Shown: positions 20,603-30,037 of the stretch, one piece after another
Position numbering within the stretch: the first letter of the stretch is position 1
How the letters are laid out: each line of letters opens with the position of its first letter
Assembly (NCBI RefSeq): GCF_011022235.1
Contig: NZ_JAAIYP010000039.1
Coordinates: 326,475-390,474, forward strand
DNA from: Magnetospirillum aberrantis SpK
GTDB lineage: Bacteria; Pseudomonadota; Alphaproteobacteria; Rhodospirillales; Magnetospirillaceae
Direction of reading: 5' to 3'
Length of the DNA stretch: 64,000 bases
Made by a program: the position numbers and the translations under genes
Notes under the pieces: model-generated
The model's database searches: none
What the model was told of the DNA's origin: nothing
The model's input: the letters and a program-made list of their open reading frames with translations, nothing else

Positions 20603-20640
20603 CCCGACCCTCATGCCGGCCGCCTTTTGGAAGAATCCGT

Positions 20641-22332
20641 TCAGGCGGCGTTGTCCAGGCGGATGCGCTCGATCATCTGGCGTACCGACTGATTCATCTG
20701 GCCGGCGGCCTCGCCCAGCGCCTGGGCGGCCTTGGCCACTTCGGCGGCGGCGGAACGAGTGTCCGCCGCCCCGTTGGAGACTTCCTCCATGTAGCCGCTG
20801 ATGTCGCCGGTGCCGGTCGCCGCTTGTCGCACGTTGTCGGAAATATCGCCCAAAGTGGCGTTTTGCTGATGGATGGCGGTGGCGATGGAACCGGCGCTGG
20901 CGCGCACCGTGGCGATGATCGCGGCAAAAGCGTCGACCGAGGTCGCGGTGTCCGCGCATTCCTTTTGAATAGTGGTCACTTGCGCGCCGATTTCCTCGGT
21001 GGCCTTGGCCGTCTGGTTGGCCAGTTGCTTGACCTCGGCCGCCACCACGGCGAAGCCCTTTCCCGCCTCGCCGGCGCGGGCCGCCTCGATGGTGGCGTTC
21101 AAGGCCAAGAGATTGGTTTGTGAGGCGATGGCCGTAATCATTTCCACCACTTGGCCGATGCGCTTGGCGGCCTCGACCAATGCGCCGATCTGGTTTCCCA
21201 CCTGCTCGGTCCGGCCACTGGCTTCGGCCGCCACCGCCGAGGATTGTTCGGCCTGACGGCCGATCTCGCCGCTGGCGCCGCTCAATTGTTCGGTCGCCAA
21301 GGCCACGCCCCGCACGTTGGCGGTGGCGGTCTGCGACGCCGCCGCCACCGTGGCCGCGCGCTCGCTGGTGGCCCCGGCGCTGCGCAACAAGCTCTCGGCC
21401 GTGCGCCCCAGTCCTTCCACCTGCTGGCCGATGGCCGCGATGGCGCCGTGAATTCCCGCCTCGATGCTGTCGGCCAGGGCGATCATGTCGCGCCGCCGGT
21501 TCGCCACCGCGGCACGTTCATGCTCCTCTTGCTCGGCTCGCGCCCGTTCCGCCGCGCGCATGGCCGTGCCGAAAGAGCCGATGGCGCGGGCCAGCGCTCC
21601 GAATTCGTCACCGCGCCCGACATGGGGCACGTTGTCGGGATAGTCGCCATGGGTGGCGCGATCCATCATGCGGGTCAACGGCGCGAAGGGGCTGAGCATG
21701 CGCCGCAATCCCAGGAAAGCCAGCACCGACAGCCCCAAAGCCGCGCCAACCCCGATCGCCAAGGCGATTTCCGCCACCAAACGGCTCATGGCCAGGAACT
21801 CATCAACCTTTACGCCCACGAACAAGATGCCGATGGGGTTGCCGGTGTCGTCATCGGCGATGGGATCGTAAACCGCCATGTAGCGTTCACCCAAAATCTC
21901 GGCGGGGCCGGTGTAGCGATAACCGTCCTTCAGCACGGTGTCGTATACCTCCCCAGGCGCCAAATGGGTGCCGAGCGCCCGCTGGGTTCCCATCATTACC
22001 GTCGTGGCAACCCGTTCATCACCACGAAAAATGGTGGCGACTCCGCCAACCGCTCCCACCACCACATCAAGAACGCCGTTGTCGCCATCCAGGACGCGCT
22101 CGCCCAGCAACAATTTCCCATCACGGATATGGAATGATTCCTGCGCGGGATTGAGCACCGCAAAAAGAACGGAGAGGTTCTGTTCCAGCCGTTCCGCCGC
22201 CATGCGATCCAAGGCCTGCCCCACATAAGTGCTGAGGGCGATCGAGATCACCGTACCCAGCAACACCATCATGGCGACCATCACACCGGTAATCTTGGAA
22301 GCGACACTCAGGGAGCGGAAACGACGAAACAT
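20641..22332 (-). CDS. Methyl-accepting chemotaxis protein with Cache sensor
   Basis: A 563-residue chemoreceptor. Helix 1 is at about 13-35, a periplasmic single-Cache-like sensor follows (about 36-185, with [20 protein letters not shown] and [20 protein letters not shown]), helix 2 is at about 190-215, then HAMP, and a signalling hairpin with the invariant tip [20 protein letters not shown]. There is no CheR/CheB tether pentapeptide. A perfect FNR site centred 41.5 bases before the predicted transcription start implies anaerobic or NO-dependent expression. ATG 22332 is chosen because homology begins there. Confidence 0.93.
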   Translation of the reverse strand: MFRRFRSLSVASKITGVMVAMMVLLGTVISIALSTYVGQALDRMAAERLEQNLSVLFAVLNPAQESFHIRDGKLLLGERVLDGDNGVLDVVVGAVGGVATIFRGDERVATTVMMGTQRALGTHLAPGEVYDTVLKDGYRYTGPAEILGERYMAVYDPIADDDTGNPIGILFVGVKVDEFLAMSRLVAEIALAIGVGAALGLSVLAFLGLRRMLSPFAPLTRMMDRATHGDYPDNVPHVGRGDEFGALARAIGSFGTAMRAAERARAEQEEHERAAVANRRRDMIALADSIEAGIHGAIAAIGQQVEGLGRTAESLLRSAGATSERAATVAAASQTATANVRGVALATEQLSGASGEIGRQAEQSSAVAAEASGRTEQVGNQIGALVEAAKRIGQVVEMITAIASQTNLLALNATIEAARAGEAGKGFAVVAAEVKQLANQTAKATEEIGAQVTTIQKECADTATSVDAFAAIIATVRASAGSIATAIHQQNATLGDISDNVRQAATGTGDISGYMEEVSNGAADTRSAAAEVAKAAQALGEAAGQMNQSVRQMIERIRLDNAA

Positions 22333-22419
22333 GATCTCACATCCACGTTCAAGGCCGCCCATCGGCCACATATTCCCCATACCCGGACGACTACCATAGC
22401 GCACAGGCCACAAGCAACA

Positions 22420-22461
22420 GTAATACAGACAAGAAAGATGCGGTTGTTTGATCATGATCAA
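22420..22461 (-). promoter_or_regulatory. FNR-type promoter of the chemoreceptor gene
   Basis: TTGATCATGATCAA (22448-22461) is a perfect match to the FNR/DNR consensus TTGAT-N4-ATCAA. On the minus strand a -10 like element TATTAC lies at 22425-22420. The implied start at about 22413 puts the box centre at -41.5, the classic class II activator position. It drives the gene starting at 22332. Confidence 0.75.
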
Positions 22462-22536
22462 CCAAGACTTAGTTCTCAGTTGATCTATTTAGATTAAATT
22501 TTTAAAACCTGTTTACTATGGACACATCCCATACAC

Positions 22537-22569
22537 AAAAGCCGCCACCTGCGATGCAGGTGACGGCTT
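22537..22569 (-). terminator. Intrinsic terminator of rlmN
   Basis: A 14-bp stem (AAGCCGCCACCTGC with GCAGGTGACGGCTT, one G-U pair in RNA) and a 3-base loop lie 34 bases past the rlmN stop. CGGCTTTTGTG follows on the minus strand. Confidence 0.8.
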
Positions 22570-22602
22570 CTTCCATCATCCCGAACAGGGAAGAGACAGG
22601 AC

Positions 22603-23742
22603 TTAACTCGGGAAAACGTGGTGTTCGTCGGCGATGCCGGCCTTGAGCCGCTCGGCCAGACGCGAACACTTCTGACGCTGGCTTTCCGAGCGCAATTGCC
22701 CGCATGCGGCCAGGATGTCGGCGCCGCGCGACTTGCGGATCGGCGCCGAATAGCCAGCGTCCTGAAGGATGTCGGAAAACGCCTTGACGTGCTTCATGTC
22801 CGAACACTCGAACTCGGAGCCCGGCCAGGGGTTGAACGGGATCAGGTTGAACTTGGCCGGCAAGCCCTTGATCAGCCGCAACAATTGACGTGCGTCGGCG
22901 GCCGAATCGTTGACGCCTTTCAACATGATGTACTCGAAGGTGATGCGGCGGGCGTTGGAGGCGCCGGGATACTCGGCACAGGCCTTCATCAGTTCCTTCA
23001 ACGGATATTTCTTGTTGATGGGCATGATGCGGTCGCGCACGTCGTCGGTCACGGCATGCAGGGAAATGGCCAGATTGACCCCCAGTTCCTCGCCGCAGCG
23101 CTTCATCATCGGCACCACGCCCGAGGTGGACAGGGTGATGCGGCGCTTGGACAGGGCGATGCCCTCGCCGTCCATGACGATCTTGAGCGCGGTGGCGACG
23201 TTGTCGAAATTGTAGAGCGGCTCGCCCATCCCCATCATGACGATGTTGGAAAGCTTGCGTGCTTGGTCATCGGGAGTCGGCCACTCGCCATAGGCGTCGC
23301 GCGCCACCATGAACTGGCCGACGATCTCGGCCGGCGTCAGGTTGCGCACCAGCAACTGGGTGCCGGTGTGGCAGAACTTGCAGGTCAGCGTGCAGCCCAC
23401 CTGGCTGCTGATGCACACCGCGCCGCGCACCTCGTCCTCGTCGGGAATGTAGACGGTTTCGGCCTCGTTGCCGTCGGCGAACTTCAGCAACCACTTGCGG
23501 GTGGTATCCACCGAGATCAGGTCGCGCTCCACCTCGGGCCGCGCCACCACGTAATGCTCGGCCAGCCGTGCCTGCATGACCTTGGAAATCGAGGTCATCT
23601 TGGCGAAATCGGTCTCGCCGCGATTGTACAGCCAATGCCACAATTGCTTGGCGCGAAACGGCTTCTCGCCGATCATCGCCATCTCGGCGGCCAGTTGCTC
23701 ACGCGACAGGCCGATCAGGTTCTTCAAGGTGCCGGTATCCAT
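22603..23742 (-). CDS. rlmN: Dual-specificity RNA methyltransferase RlmN
   Basis: A 379-residue radical-SAM enzyme that methylates C2 of an adenosine in 23S rRNA and in some tRNAs. It has the CxxxCxxC cluster in [40 protein letters not shown], and a C-terminal [11 protein letters not shown] with the methyl-carrying Cys. The length is standard. ATG 23742 (MDTGTLKNL) is the first family-like start; the open frame continues upstream but overlaps the MFS gene in another frame. No strong ribosome site is visible. Confidence 0.96.
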   Translation of the reverse strand: MDTGTLKNLIGLSREQLAAEMAMIGEKPFRAKQLWHWLYNRGETDFAKMTSISKVMQARLAEHYVVARPEVERDLISVDTTRKWLLKFADGNEAETVYIPDEDEVRGAVCISSQVGCTLTCKFCHTGTQLLVRNLTPAEIVGQFMVARDAYGEWPTPDDQARKLSNIVMMGMGEPLYNFDNVATALKIVMDGEGIALSKRRITLSTSGVVPMMKRCGEELGVNLAISLHAVTDDVRDRIMPINKKYPLKELMKACAEYPGASNARRITFEYIMLKGVNDSAADARQLLRLIKGLPAKFNLIPFNPWPGSEFECSDMKHVKAFSDILQDAGYSAPIRKSRGADILAACGQLRSESQRQKCSRLAERLKAGIADEHHVFPS

Positions 23743-23792
23743 GATGGCAACACATAGGGATTGCCGCGGGGAAAGGCAATCTTTCTGCATCG

Positions 23793-24941
23793 CTATCGCC
23801 ACCAACGCCACGCCAGCAGGAACCCGCCCAACCCGACCACCATGACCATGACCACCACGCCGGGCCAGGCGAAGGCGTGCCAAGCCGGTGCCGGAGCCAC
23901 CGCACCCAACGAACCGCCCACGTAGTAAAGCGTGACATACATGCCCATGGCCGCCGAACGCGAGGTCTTGGCGGTGGCGCTGATCATGCTGATGGAGGCG
24001 GTCTGGCAGATGAAGATACCGCACACCATGATTCCCAGGCCGGCGACGATCACCGGAAGCGCCGGCGCCAGGGCCACCGCCAGGCCCAGCCACACCAGCC
24101 CCACCGCCATGGCCAGCCCCCGCACCGGACCGATACGGGCGATCACCTTGCCCCCCACCGGTGCCGCCACAGATCCCAACAGATAGACCAGGAACACCAG
24201 ACCCTGACCGGTGGTGGACAACGAATAGGGCCAGCCGGCCAGATGGAAGGTGCCATAAGTGAAGGTGGCCACCAGCGAGAACAGAATGGTGAAGCCGATG
24301 CCGAAGGTCGCCACCAGTCGCGGATTGCGCCAATGACCCACCGCCGCCCGCAGCGTTTCCAGCAACGATCCCGACGGATGCCAGCCCCTCGCCGCCGGCA
24401 GCAACCCCCAGATCAGCAGGCCGGCGGCCAGGTTGACCCCGCCCAGCACGATAAAGGCGTCACGCCAGCCCAAGGCATCGGCGGCGGCGGCGGTGACCAG
24501 CCGTCCCGACACCCCGCCCAGCGCCGTGCCGGCGGTGTAGAGGCTCACCACCTCGGGCACTTCGGCGGCGGGCCATTCCTCGCCCACATAGGCCATGGTG
24601 ACAGTGAAGATGGCCGGCATGCACAGCCCTTGAAGGAAACGCAAGACCAGGATCGCCGGCAGGCTGTCGACCCAGGCGATGGCCAGGGTGGGCAGCACCA
24701 GCGCCAAGGCACCGGCGACGATCAGCCGCTTGCGCCCCCACATGTCGGCCAACGCCCCGATCAACGGCGCCACCAGGGCGGTGGCCAAAGTCGACATGGT
24801 CACCGTCAGGCCGACCTGGGCCGGGCTGGCGTGGAAATGCAGCGCCAGGTCGGGCAACAGGGCTTGGGTGCAATACATGTCGAGAAAAGCGCTGGCACCG
24901 GCGATGAACACGGCGATGCGGCGACGGTCGAGGGCGATCAT
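23793..24941 (-). CDS. MFS transporter (YnfM-like efflux type)
   Basis: A 382-residue, 12-helix major facilitator. The loop 2-3 motif is [20 protein letters not shown], there is a proline-rich early helix ([20 protein letters not shown]), and a second half with [20 protein letters not shown]. This sub-type resembles YnfM-like drug or arabinose-type exporters; the substrate is unknown. ATG 24941 is preferred over GTG 24947 because GGAG is well spaced before it. It diverges from a LysR gene across 92 bases that contain an inverted repeat, the standard arrangement of a transporter with its own regulator. Confidence 0.9.
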   Translation of the reverse strand: MIALDRRRIAVFIAGASAFLDMYCTQALLPDLALHFHASPAQVGLTVTMSTLATALVAPLIGALADMWGRKRLIVAGALALVLPTLAIAWVDSLPAILVLRFLQGLCMPAIFTVTMAYVGEEWPAAEVPEVVSLYTAGTALGGVSGRLVTAAAADALGWRDAFIVLGGVNLAAGLLIWGLLPAARGWHPSGSLLETLRAAVGHWRNPRLVATFGIGFTILFSLVATFTYGTFHLAGWPYSLSTTGQGLVFLVYLLGSVAAPVGGKVIARIGPVRGLAMAVGLVWLGLAVALAPALPVIVAGLGIMVCGIFICQTASISMISATAKTSRSAAMGMYVTLYYVGGSLGAVAPAPAWHAFAWPGVVVMVMVVGLGGFLLAWRWWR

Positions 24942-24990
24942 GGACACTCCGAAAACGGCGAGCCCGATGCTAGTGGTCGATTGCCCACAT

Positions 24991-25029
24991 ATCCAATATA
25001 TTACACAGTCGTCAGTGATATTTGGAATG
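24991..25029. promoter_or_regulatory. Candidate LysR operator between MFS and LysR genes
   Basis: An imperfect AT-rich inverted repeat: ATCCAATATA at 24991-25000 faces GATATTTGGAAT at 25017-25028, with one extra base in the right arm. It lies in the shared promoter region of the divergent pair, where LysR proteins usually bind. Confidence 0.4.
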
Positions 25030-25033
25030 TATC

Positions 25034-25918
25034 ATGGAGCTACGCCACCTGCGCTATTTCGTCGCCGTCGCCGAGGAACTGCATTTCGGCCGCGCCGCCC
25101 TCAGGCTGCGCATGGCCCAGCCGCCGCTGAGCCAGCAGATCCAGGCGCTGGAGGAAGAATTGGGAGCCCGCCTGTTCGACCGCAACCGCCGCAAGGTGGA
25201 GCTGACCGCCGCCGGAGAAGCTCTGTTGCCCGAGGCGCGCGACATCCTGACCCGTGCCGGCGACCTGGGCCGGCTGGCCCGCGCGGCAGCCGGCGGCGAG
25301 GCCGGGCGACTGGATATCGCCTTTACCGGATCGGTGCCGTTCACCGAGATCATGCCCCGCATCCTGCGGGCCTTTCGTCACCGCTTCCCCGACGTCCGGG
25401 TATCCTTGCGCGAGATGTCCACCGGCAGCCAGATCGAAGCGATGGCCGAAGGCCGCCTGGACATCGGCTTCGCCCGGCCATCGGCCAGCAACCTGCCCCC
25501 CGGCGTGAGCTCTCGCCTGATCCTGCGCGAGCCGTTGGTGCTGGCGCTGCCGTCCGACCATCCCTTGGCCGGGCGCGCGGCGGTGACCATGGCCGAAGTG
25601 GCGGGCCAGGGACTGGTGATGAACCCCCGCCACATCGGCACCGGCCTTTACGACAAGATCAGCCAATTATGCGCCGCCGCCGGCTTTGCCCCACGCATCG
25701 CGGTCGAGGCGCATCAGATGTCGACCATGATCCGTCTGGTGGGCGCCGGTCTGGGATTGGCCATCGTTCCCCAGACCATGTGCCGGGTGGGATTCGACGG
25801 TATCGCCTATGCCGGCATCGACACGCCCGAAGCGTTTATCGACTTGCTGTTGATCCACCGGGACGGGATTACCCCGGTGACACGAAATTTCCTGGAAACC
25901 GTCGAAACCGTAATGTGA
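25034..25918 (+). CDS. LysR-family transcription regulator
   Basis: A 294-residue regulator. The N-terminal winged HTH (MELRHLRYFVAVAEELHFGR, AQPPLSQQIQALEEELGARL) is typical of the BenM/CatM-like branch, followed by the two-lobed effector domain (LDIAFTGSVPF ... GVGLAIVP-like AGLGLAIVPQTM). It probably controls the divergent MFS gene in response to a small ligand. ATG 25034 is used; an in-frame TTG lies at 25022. Confidence 0.93.
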   Translation: MELRHLRYFVAVAEELHFGRAALRLRMAQPPLSQQIQALEEELGARLFDRNRRKVELTAAGEALLPEARDILTRAGDLGRLARAAAGGEAGRLDIAFTGSVPFTEIMPRILRAFRHRFPDVRVSLREMSTGSQIEAMAEGRLDIGFARPSASNLPPGVSSRLILREPLVLALPSDHPLAGRAAVTMAEVAGQGLVMNPRHIGTGLYDKISQLCAAAGFAPRIAVEAHQMSTMIRLVGAGLGLAIVPQTMCRVGFDGIAYAGIDTPEAFIDLLLIHRDGITPVTRNFLETVETVM

Positions 25919-26029
25919 CGCTTTTTCGATACTTGCGCACAACCATTTCCTGCAACGCCCTTGCCCTGGAACGTCGTTTCAGCATATCGGATATCCACAA
26001 TAAGATTGAACCGTGGAGGGGGCGCCGTC

Positions 26030-28489
26030 ATGCGCGTGAACGAACCGATCACCGACCGTGAAGTCGAGATGCCGGATGGCCAATTGCTGGTCAGCCGGAC
26101 CGATCCGGCCGGTCGCATCACCTTCGTCAACCGCGCCTTCGTCACCATCAGCGGCTACGCCGAGGAAGAACTGCTCGGCCAGCCCCACAACCTGATCCGC
26201 CATCCCCACATGCCGCCCCAGGCCTTCGCCGACCTGTGGACCACGGTCAAAGGCGGCCGGCCGTGGGAAGGACTGGTCAAGAACCGCACCAAGAGCGGCG
26301 ACTTCTATTGGGTCCGGGCCAACGTCACCCCGGTCATGGAGAACGGGCAGCTTACCGGCTACATCTCGATCCGCTCCAAGCCGTCGCGCGCTCAAATCCG
26401 GGCCGCCGACAACGCTTACACTGCGATCCGCTCGGGCAGTTCCGCCCTCAGGGTCGAGGAGGGAGACGCCGTTCCCGCCGGCCTGTCGCACCGCCTTTCC
26501 ACTTTCGCGGCCTCCATTTCCGGCCGGCTCTACGTGCTGTTCGGCGGCTTGATCGCCCTGATGATCCTGGTCGGCGGCCTTGGTCTGTCCGGCATGGGCG
26601 ACACCAACGAGGCGCTGCGCTCGGCCATCCAGGAACGCACCGTCCCCACCGGCCAGATCGGCGACATCGTCGACCGCATGCGCGACAACCTGCAACAGAC
26701 CACCCTTTTGGTCATCGACCTGCGCGACGGCAGCGACGACAGCATCGTCGCCGGCCGTATCAAACGCATCGAGGACAACATCGCCCGCATCACCGAATTG
26801 TGGGCTTCCTTCGTCGCGCGCCCCATGGGCGAACACGAGAAGGAACTGGCCGACCGCTTCACCAGCCAGCGCACGGCCTTCGTCCAGCAAGGCCTGTTGC
26901 CGGCCATCCAGGCGGCACGCGATTCCAACCCGTTGCAGATCGAATCCTTGTTCGCCAAACAGATCACCCCGCTGTTCGAGGCGGCGCACGAAACCAACCG
27001 TCAGCTGCTGCAATTGCAGATCGAGCTCGCCAACCAGGATCTTGCCGCCGCCAAGGCGGATTTCCGCTTCAAGCTGATGCAGATGGCGGCTCTGGTGGCG
27101 GTGGCGGTGGCGGTTACCGCCTTGGGCGGCCGGCTGCTGCTGTCGGCGGTGCGCCGCCCGCTGACCCGGTTCGAAACCCATTTCGACGCCATCGCCCGCA
27201 GCGACTTCGCCCACGAGATCGAAACCCCGCCGGCACACGAGTTCCGCCGCCTGACCGTCCTGTTGCGGGCGATGAAGGCCAAACTGGCCTATGGCGCCCA
27301 GGAACGGGCCGAACACGAACGCCGCGCCGCCGAGGAACGGGCCAAGGCGCTGGAGGAAATGGCCGACACCGTCGAACGCGAAGCCGGCGAGGCGGTGGAA
27401 CGGGTGGCCGGACGCACCGCCCAGATGGCCCAGGACGCAGAAACCATGGCCCGTTCCGCCGAACGGGTCAGCGAACACAGCCAAGGCGTCGCCGCCGCCG
27501 CCGAGGAAGCCCTGGCCAACGCCCAGGCGGTGGCCGGCGCCGCCGAGGAAATGGCCGCCTCGATCCAGGAGATCGCCGCTCAGGTCACCTATGCCGGCGA
27601 AGTGACCCGCGCTTCGGTCGCCGATGGCGAACGCACCCAGGAAACCATCGCCTCCTTGGCCGCCGAAGTGGCCAAGATCGGCGAAATCGCCGTGCTGATC
27701 GGCGACATCGCCTCGCAAACCAACCTGTTAGCGCTGAACGCCACCATCGAGGCGGCGCGGGCCGGAGAAGCCGGCAAGGGCTTCGCCGTGGTCGCCGGCG
27801 AGGTCAAGAACCTGGCCACCCAAACCACCCGCTCGACCGAGGAAATCTCGACCCAGATCAACAAAATTCAATCGCTGACCCACCAGGTGGTCGACGCGGT
27901 CGGCGCCATCAACAGCTCGGTCCGCCGGGTGGACGAAGTGTCGGCCTCGATCGCCGCCGCCATGGAGGAGCAAAGCGCCGCCACCGCCGAGATCAGCCGC
28001 AACGTCATCGAGACCAGTTCGGCGGCGCAAGAGGTTTCCACCCTGATCGCCTCGGTCTCGGCCGATGCCGCCGAGACCGGCGGTCAGGCCGGCGACGTGC
28101 GCGTCGCCTCCACTGACGTCGCCCATTCCATCCACGAACTGCGCCAGGTGCTGGTCCGCGTGGTGCGCACCAGCACCAAGGAAGCCGACCGCCGCATCTG
28201 CCCGCGCGTCGCGGTCTCCACTCCTTGTACCGTCACCCTGGGCGGTCAGACGTTCGAGGGCCGGCTGGTGGACATTTCCGGTGGTGGCGCCGCTGTCGAA
28301 GGCATCGAGGAGTGCCGCCCCGGCCTTCAGGGCCGGCTGGCCGTGGCCGGCGGCGGCATCGCCGTCGAGGTCCGCAAATGGGAGGATGGATCCTTGCATC
28401 TGGTGTTCACCGAAGGGCCGGAACGGGGTCAGGCGCTGGTCAAGGCGGTTTCCGGCCAGGAGGCCCCCTGTCAGGCTCACATCGCCTGA
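26030..28489 (+). CDS. PAS-chemoreceptor-PilZ fusion (Aer-like)
   Basis: An 819-residue receptor. The N-terminal PAS at about 20-118 ([49 protein letters not shown]) resembles FAD-binding Aer PAS. Helix 1 is at about 175-197, a four-helix periplasmic sensor follows, helix 2 is at about 350-370, then HAMP, and the signalling domain has tip [20 protein letters not shown]. The C-terminal PilZ at about 718-805 ([10 protein letters not shown] with RxxxR, then DISGGGAAV) binds cyclic di-GMP in known members. It thus couples redox sensing, chemotaxis and the second messenger. ATG 26030 follows GGAGGG. Confidence 0.93.
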   Translation: MRVNEPITDREVEMPDGQLLVSRTDPAGRITFVNRAFVTISGYAEEELLGQPHNLIRHPHMPPQAFADLWTTVKGGRPWEGLVKNRTKSGDFYWVRANVTPVMENGQLTGYISIRSKPSRAQIRAADNAYTAIRSGSSALRVEEGDAVPAGLSHRLSTFAASISGRLYVLFGGLIALMILVGGLGLSGMGDTNEALRSAIQERTVPTGQIGDIVDRMRDNLQQTTLLVIDLRDGSDDSIVAGRIKRIEDNIARITELWASFVARPMGEHEKELADRFTSQRTAFVQQGLLPAIQAARDSNPLQIESLFAKQITPLFEAAHETNRQLLQLQIELANQDLAAAKADFRFKLMQMAALVAVAVAVTALGGRLLLSAVRRPLTRFETHFDAIARSDFAHEIETPPAHEFRRLTVLLRAMKAKLAYGAQERAEHERRAAEERAKALEEMADTVEREAGEAVERVAGRTAQMAQDAETMARSAERVSEHSQGVAAAAEEALANAQAVAGAAEEMAASIQEIAAQVTYAGEVTRASVADGERTQETIASLAAEVAKIGEIAVLIGDIASQTNLLALNATIEAARAGEAGKGFAVVAGEVKNLATQTTRSTEEISTQINKIQSLTHQVVDAVGAINSSVRRVDEVSASIAAAMEEQSAATAEISRNVIETSSAAQEVSTLIASVSADAAETGGQAGDVRVASTDVAHSIHELRQVLVRVVRTSTKEADRRICPRVAVSTPCTVTLGGQTFEGRLVDISGGGAAVEGIEECRPGLQGRLAVAGGGIAVEVRKWEDGSLHLVFTEGPERGQALVKAVSGQEAPCQAHIA

Positions 28490-28516
28490 GGCGCGCAACC
28501 GCCCCAATGAATTTAT

Positions 28517-28529
28517 TGTGCAGTGCAAA
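28517..28529. promoter_or_regulatory. Upstream copy of phasin-gene operator
   Basis: TTGTGCAGTGCAA has the palindromic core TGCAGTGCA. It lies just upstream of the -35 element of the phasin promoter. The downstream copy at 28574-28586 matches it in inverted orientation. TGC/GCA-rich palindromes are known targets of PhaR-type repressors of polyhydroxyalkanoate genes; assignment to PhaR is inference. Confidence 0.55.
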
Positions 28530-28536
28530 AAACCTC

Positions 28537-28564
28537 TTGCCTCGGCCGATGGAATCCGTATCCT
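28537..28564 (+). promoter_or_regulatory. Sigma-70-type promoter of phasin gene
   Basis: TTGCCT and TATCCT are separated by 16 bases. Transcription would start near 28571, inside or next to the downstream operator copy, so a repressor bound there would block initiation. Confidence 0.6.
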
Positions 28565-28573
28565 AGCCTCATG

Positions 28574-28586
28574 TTGCAGTGCACAA
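28574..28586. promoter_or_regulatory. Downstream copy of phasin-gene operator
   Basis: TTGCAGTGCACAA carries the same TGCAGTGCA core as the copy at 28517-28529, with the flanking TTGTGCA arm on the opposite strand. It overlaps the expected transcription start of the phasin gene. Confidence 0.55.
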
Positions 28587-28633
28587 CGACCTTTCCCCGG
28601 AACGGTCGTCGGCTAGACAAAGGAATGAAGGCC

Positions 28634-28993
28634 ATGACCATGAAGATCGAAGGTTTCGAGAAGTTCGTCGCCCTGGGCAAGGAAAACGCCGAAGCCGTGG
28701 TGAAGTCGTCCACCCTCGCCGCCAAGGGCTTCGAGGAACTGGCCAAGGCTTCGCAGGCTTACCTGACCGTTTCGGCCGAAAAGGCCGACGCCGCCGTCAA
28801 GGCGCTGTTCGCCGTCAAGACCCCGGCCGAGTTCGCCGACCTTCAGGGCAAGCTGGCCCGTGAGTCGGTGGAAAGCGCCATCGCCGAGGGCCGCAAGTTC
28901 GCCGAGCTGTCGCAGAGCGTGCTCACCGCCGCTCTCGAGCCGCTGAACGCCCGCGTCGCCGCGTTCCAGTCGCTGATCAAGACCGCCGCCTAA
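28634..28993 (+). CDS. Phasin family protein
   Basis: A 119-residue amphipathic helical protein of the Phasin_2 type. MKIEGFEKFVALGKENAEAV, then AAKGFEELAKASQAYLTVSA, LFAVKTPAEFADLQGKLARE and a C-terminal LNARVAAFQSLIKTAA are typical family segments. Phasins coat polyhydroxybutyrate granules. The start is ATG 28634, 9 bases after AAAGGA; ATG 28625 is in frame but too close to that site. It has its own promoter with two matching operators and a strong terminator, so it is a single-gene unit, as expected for an abundant granule protein. Confidence 0.92.
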   Translation: MTMKIEGFEKFVALGKENAEAVVKSSTLAAKGFEELAKASQAYLTVSAEKADAAVKALFAVKTPAEFADLQGKLARESVESAIAEGRKFAELSQSVLTAALEPLNARVAAFQSLIKTAA

Positions 28994-29071
28994 TCAGCGC
29001 CCGGTTGAGTGCGTTCGCGGGGACGGGTTCCTCCTCCCATCCGTTTCCCATCAGGTGACGCACTCCCTAAG

Positions 29072-29107
29072 ACGCCCGCCCCATACCATGGGGGCGGGCG
29101 TTTTTTT
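29072..29107 (+). terminator. Strong intrinsic terminator of phasin gene
   Basis: A 10-bp GC stem CGCCCGCCCC / GGGGCGGGCG is followed at once by seven T residues, 79 bases past the phasin stop. Confidence 0.9.
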
Positions 29108-29184
29108 CACGTTCGGCGTAAGTTTTTGTCTCTCGACGCTGGGCCTCCCCCTCCTCTACCCTTTGCCGAGGAGGATCAACGCCC

Positions 29185-30027
29185 ATGCGCTTCGCCGGCA
29201 CCGACAGCTACATCGCTACCGACGACCTGATGGTCGCGGTCAACGCAGCCGCCACCTTGGAACGCCCGCTTCTGGTCAAGGGCGAGCCCGGCACCGGCAA
29301 GACCGTGCTGGCCCAGGAAGTGGCCCGAGCCTTGGGCCGCGACCTGATCGCGTGGCACATCAAATCCACCACCAAGGCACAGCAAGGCCTTTACGAATAT
29401 GACGCGGTGGCGCGTCTTAGGGATTCGCAACTGGGCGACGGCCGGGTACACGACATCGCCAACTACATCGTCAAGGGCAAGCTGTGGCAGGCGTTCGAGG
29501 CCGAGGTCGCGCCGGTCCTGCTGATCGACGAGATCGACAAGGCGGACATCGAGTTCCCCAACGACCTGTTGCTGGAACTGGACCGCATGGAGTTCCACGT
29601 CTACGAAACCCGCCAGGTGGTCAAAGCCCGCCAGCGGCCCTTGGTCATCATCACCTCGAACAACGAGAAGGAACTGCCCGACGCCTTCCTGCGCCGCTGT
29701 TTCTTCCATTACATCCGCTTCCCCGACCGCGACACCATGGCCCGCATCGCCGAAGTGCATTTCCCCGGTATCAAGCCGGCGTTGCTGCGCGAGGCGTTGA
29801 CGGTGTTCTTCGAGGTACGCGAGGTTCCGGGACTGAAGAAGAAACCCTCGACCTCGGAACTCCTCGACTGGCTCAAGCTGCTGCTGGCCGAGGATCTGTC
29901 GCCCGATGACCTGCGTGCCAAGGAAACCCGCTCGCTGATCCCCCGACTGCACGGCGCGTTGTTGAAGAACGAACAGGACGTGCACCTGTTCGAACGGCTG
30001 GCTTTTGCCGCGCGCGGCCAGCGTTAG
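29185..30027 (+). CDS. MoxR-type AAA+ ATPase
   Basis: A 280-residue ATPase. Walker A is GEPGTGKTVLAQEVARALG (about 33-51), Walker B is PVLLIDEIDKADIEF, sensor 1 is IITSNNEKELPDAFLRRCFF, and the end is helical. MoxR AAA+ proteins act with VWA-domain partners as chaperone-like complexes that mature metalloenzymes or remodel proteins. The partner VWA gene starts 10 bases downstream, so both are one operon. No obvious client enzyme is encoded beside them. The start overlaps no upstream gene, and AGGAGG stands before ATG. Confidence 0.93.
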   Translation: MRFAGTDSYIATDDLMVAVNAAATLERPLLVKGEPGTGKTVLAQEVARALGRDLIAWHIKSTTKAQQGLYEYDAVARLRDSQLGDGRVHDIANYIVKGKLWQAFEAEVAPVLLIDEIDKADIEFPNDLLLELDRMEFHVYETRQVVKARQRPLVIITSNNEKELPDAFLRRCFFHYIRFPDRDTMARIAEVHFPGIKPALLREALTVFFEVREVPGLKKKPSTSELLDWLKLLLAEDLSPDDLRAKETRSLIPRLHGALLKNEQDVHLFERLAFAARGQR

Positions 30028-30037
30028 GACACGACGG

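Noticed and set aside
28523..28633. Upstream extension of the phasin reading frame to 28523
   Set aside because: The added codons run through the promoter and downstream operator and do not match the phasin N-terminus.
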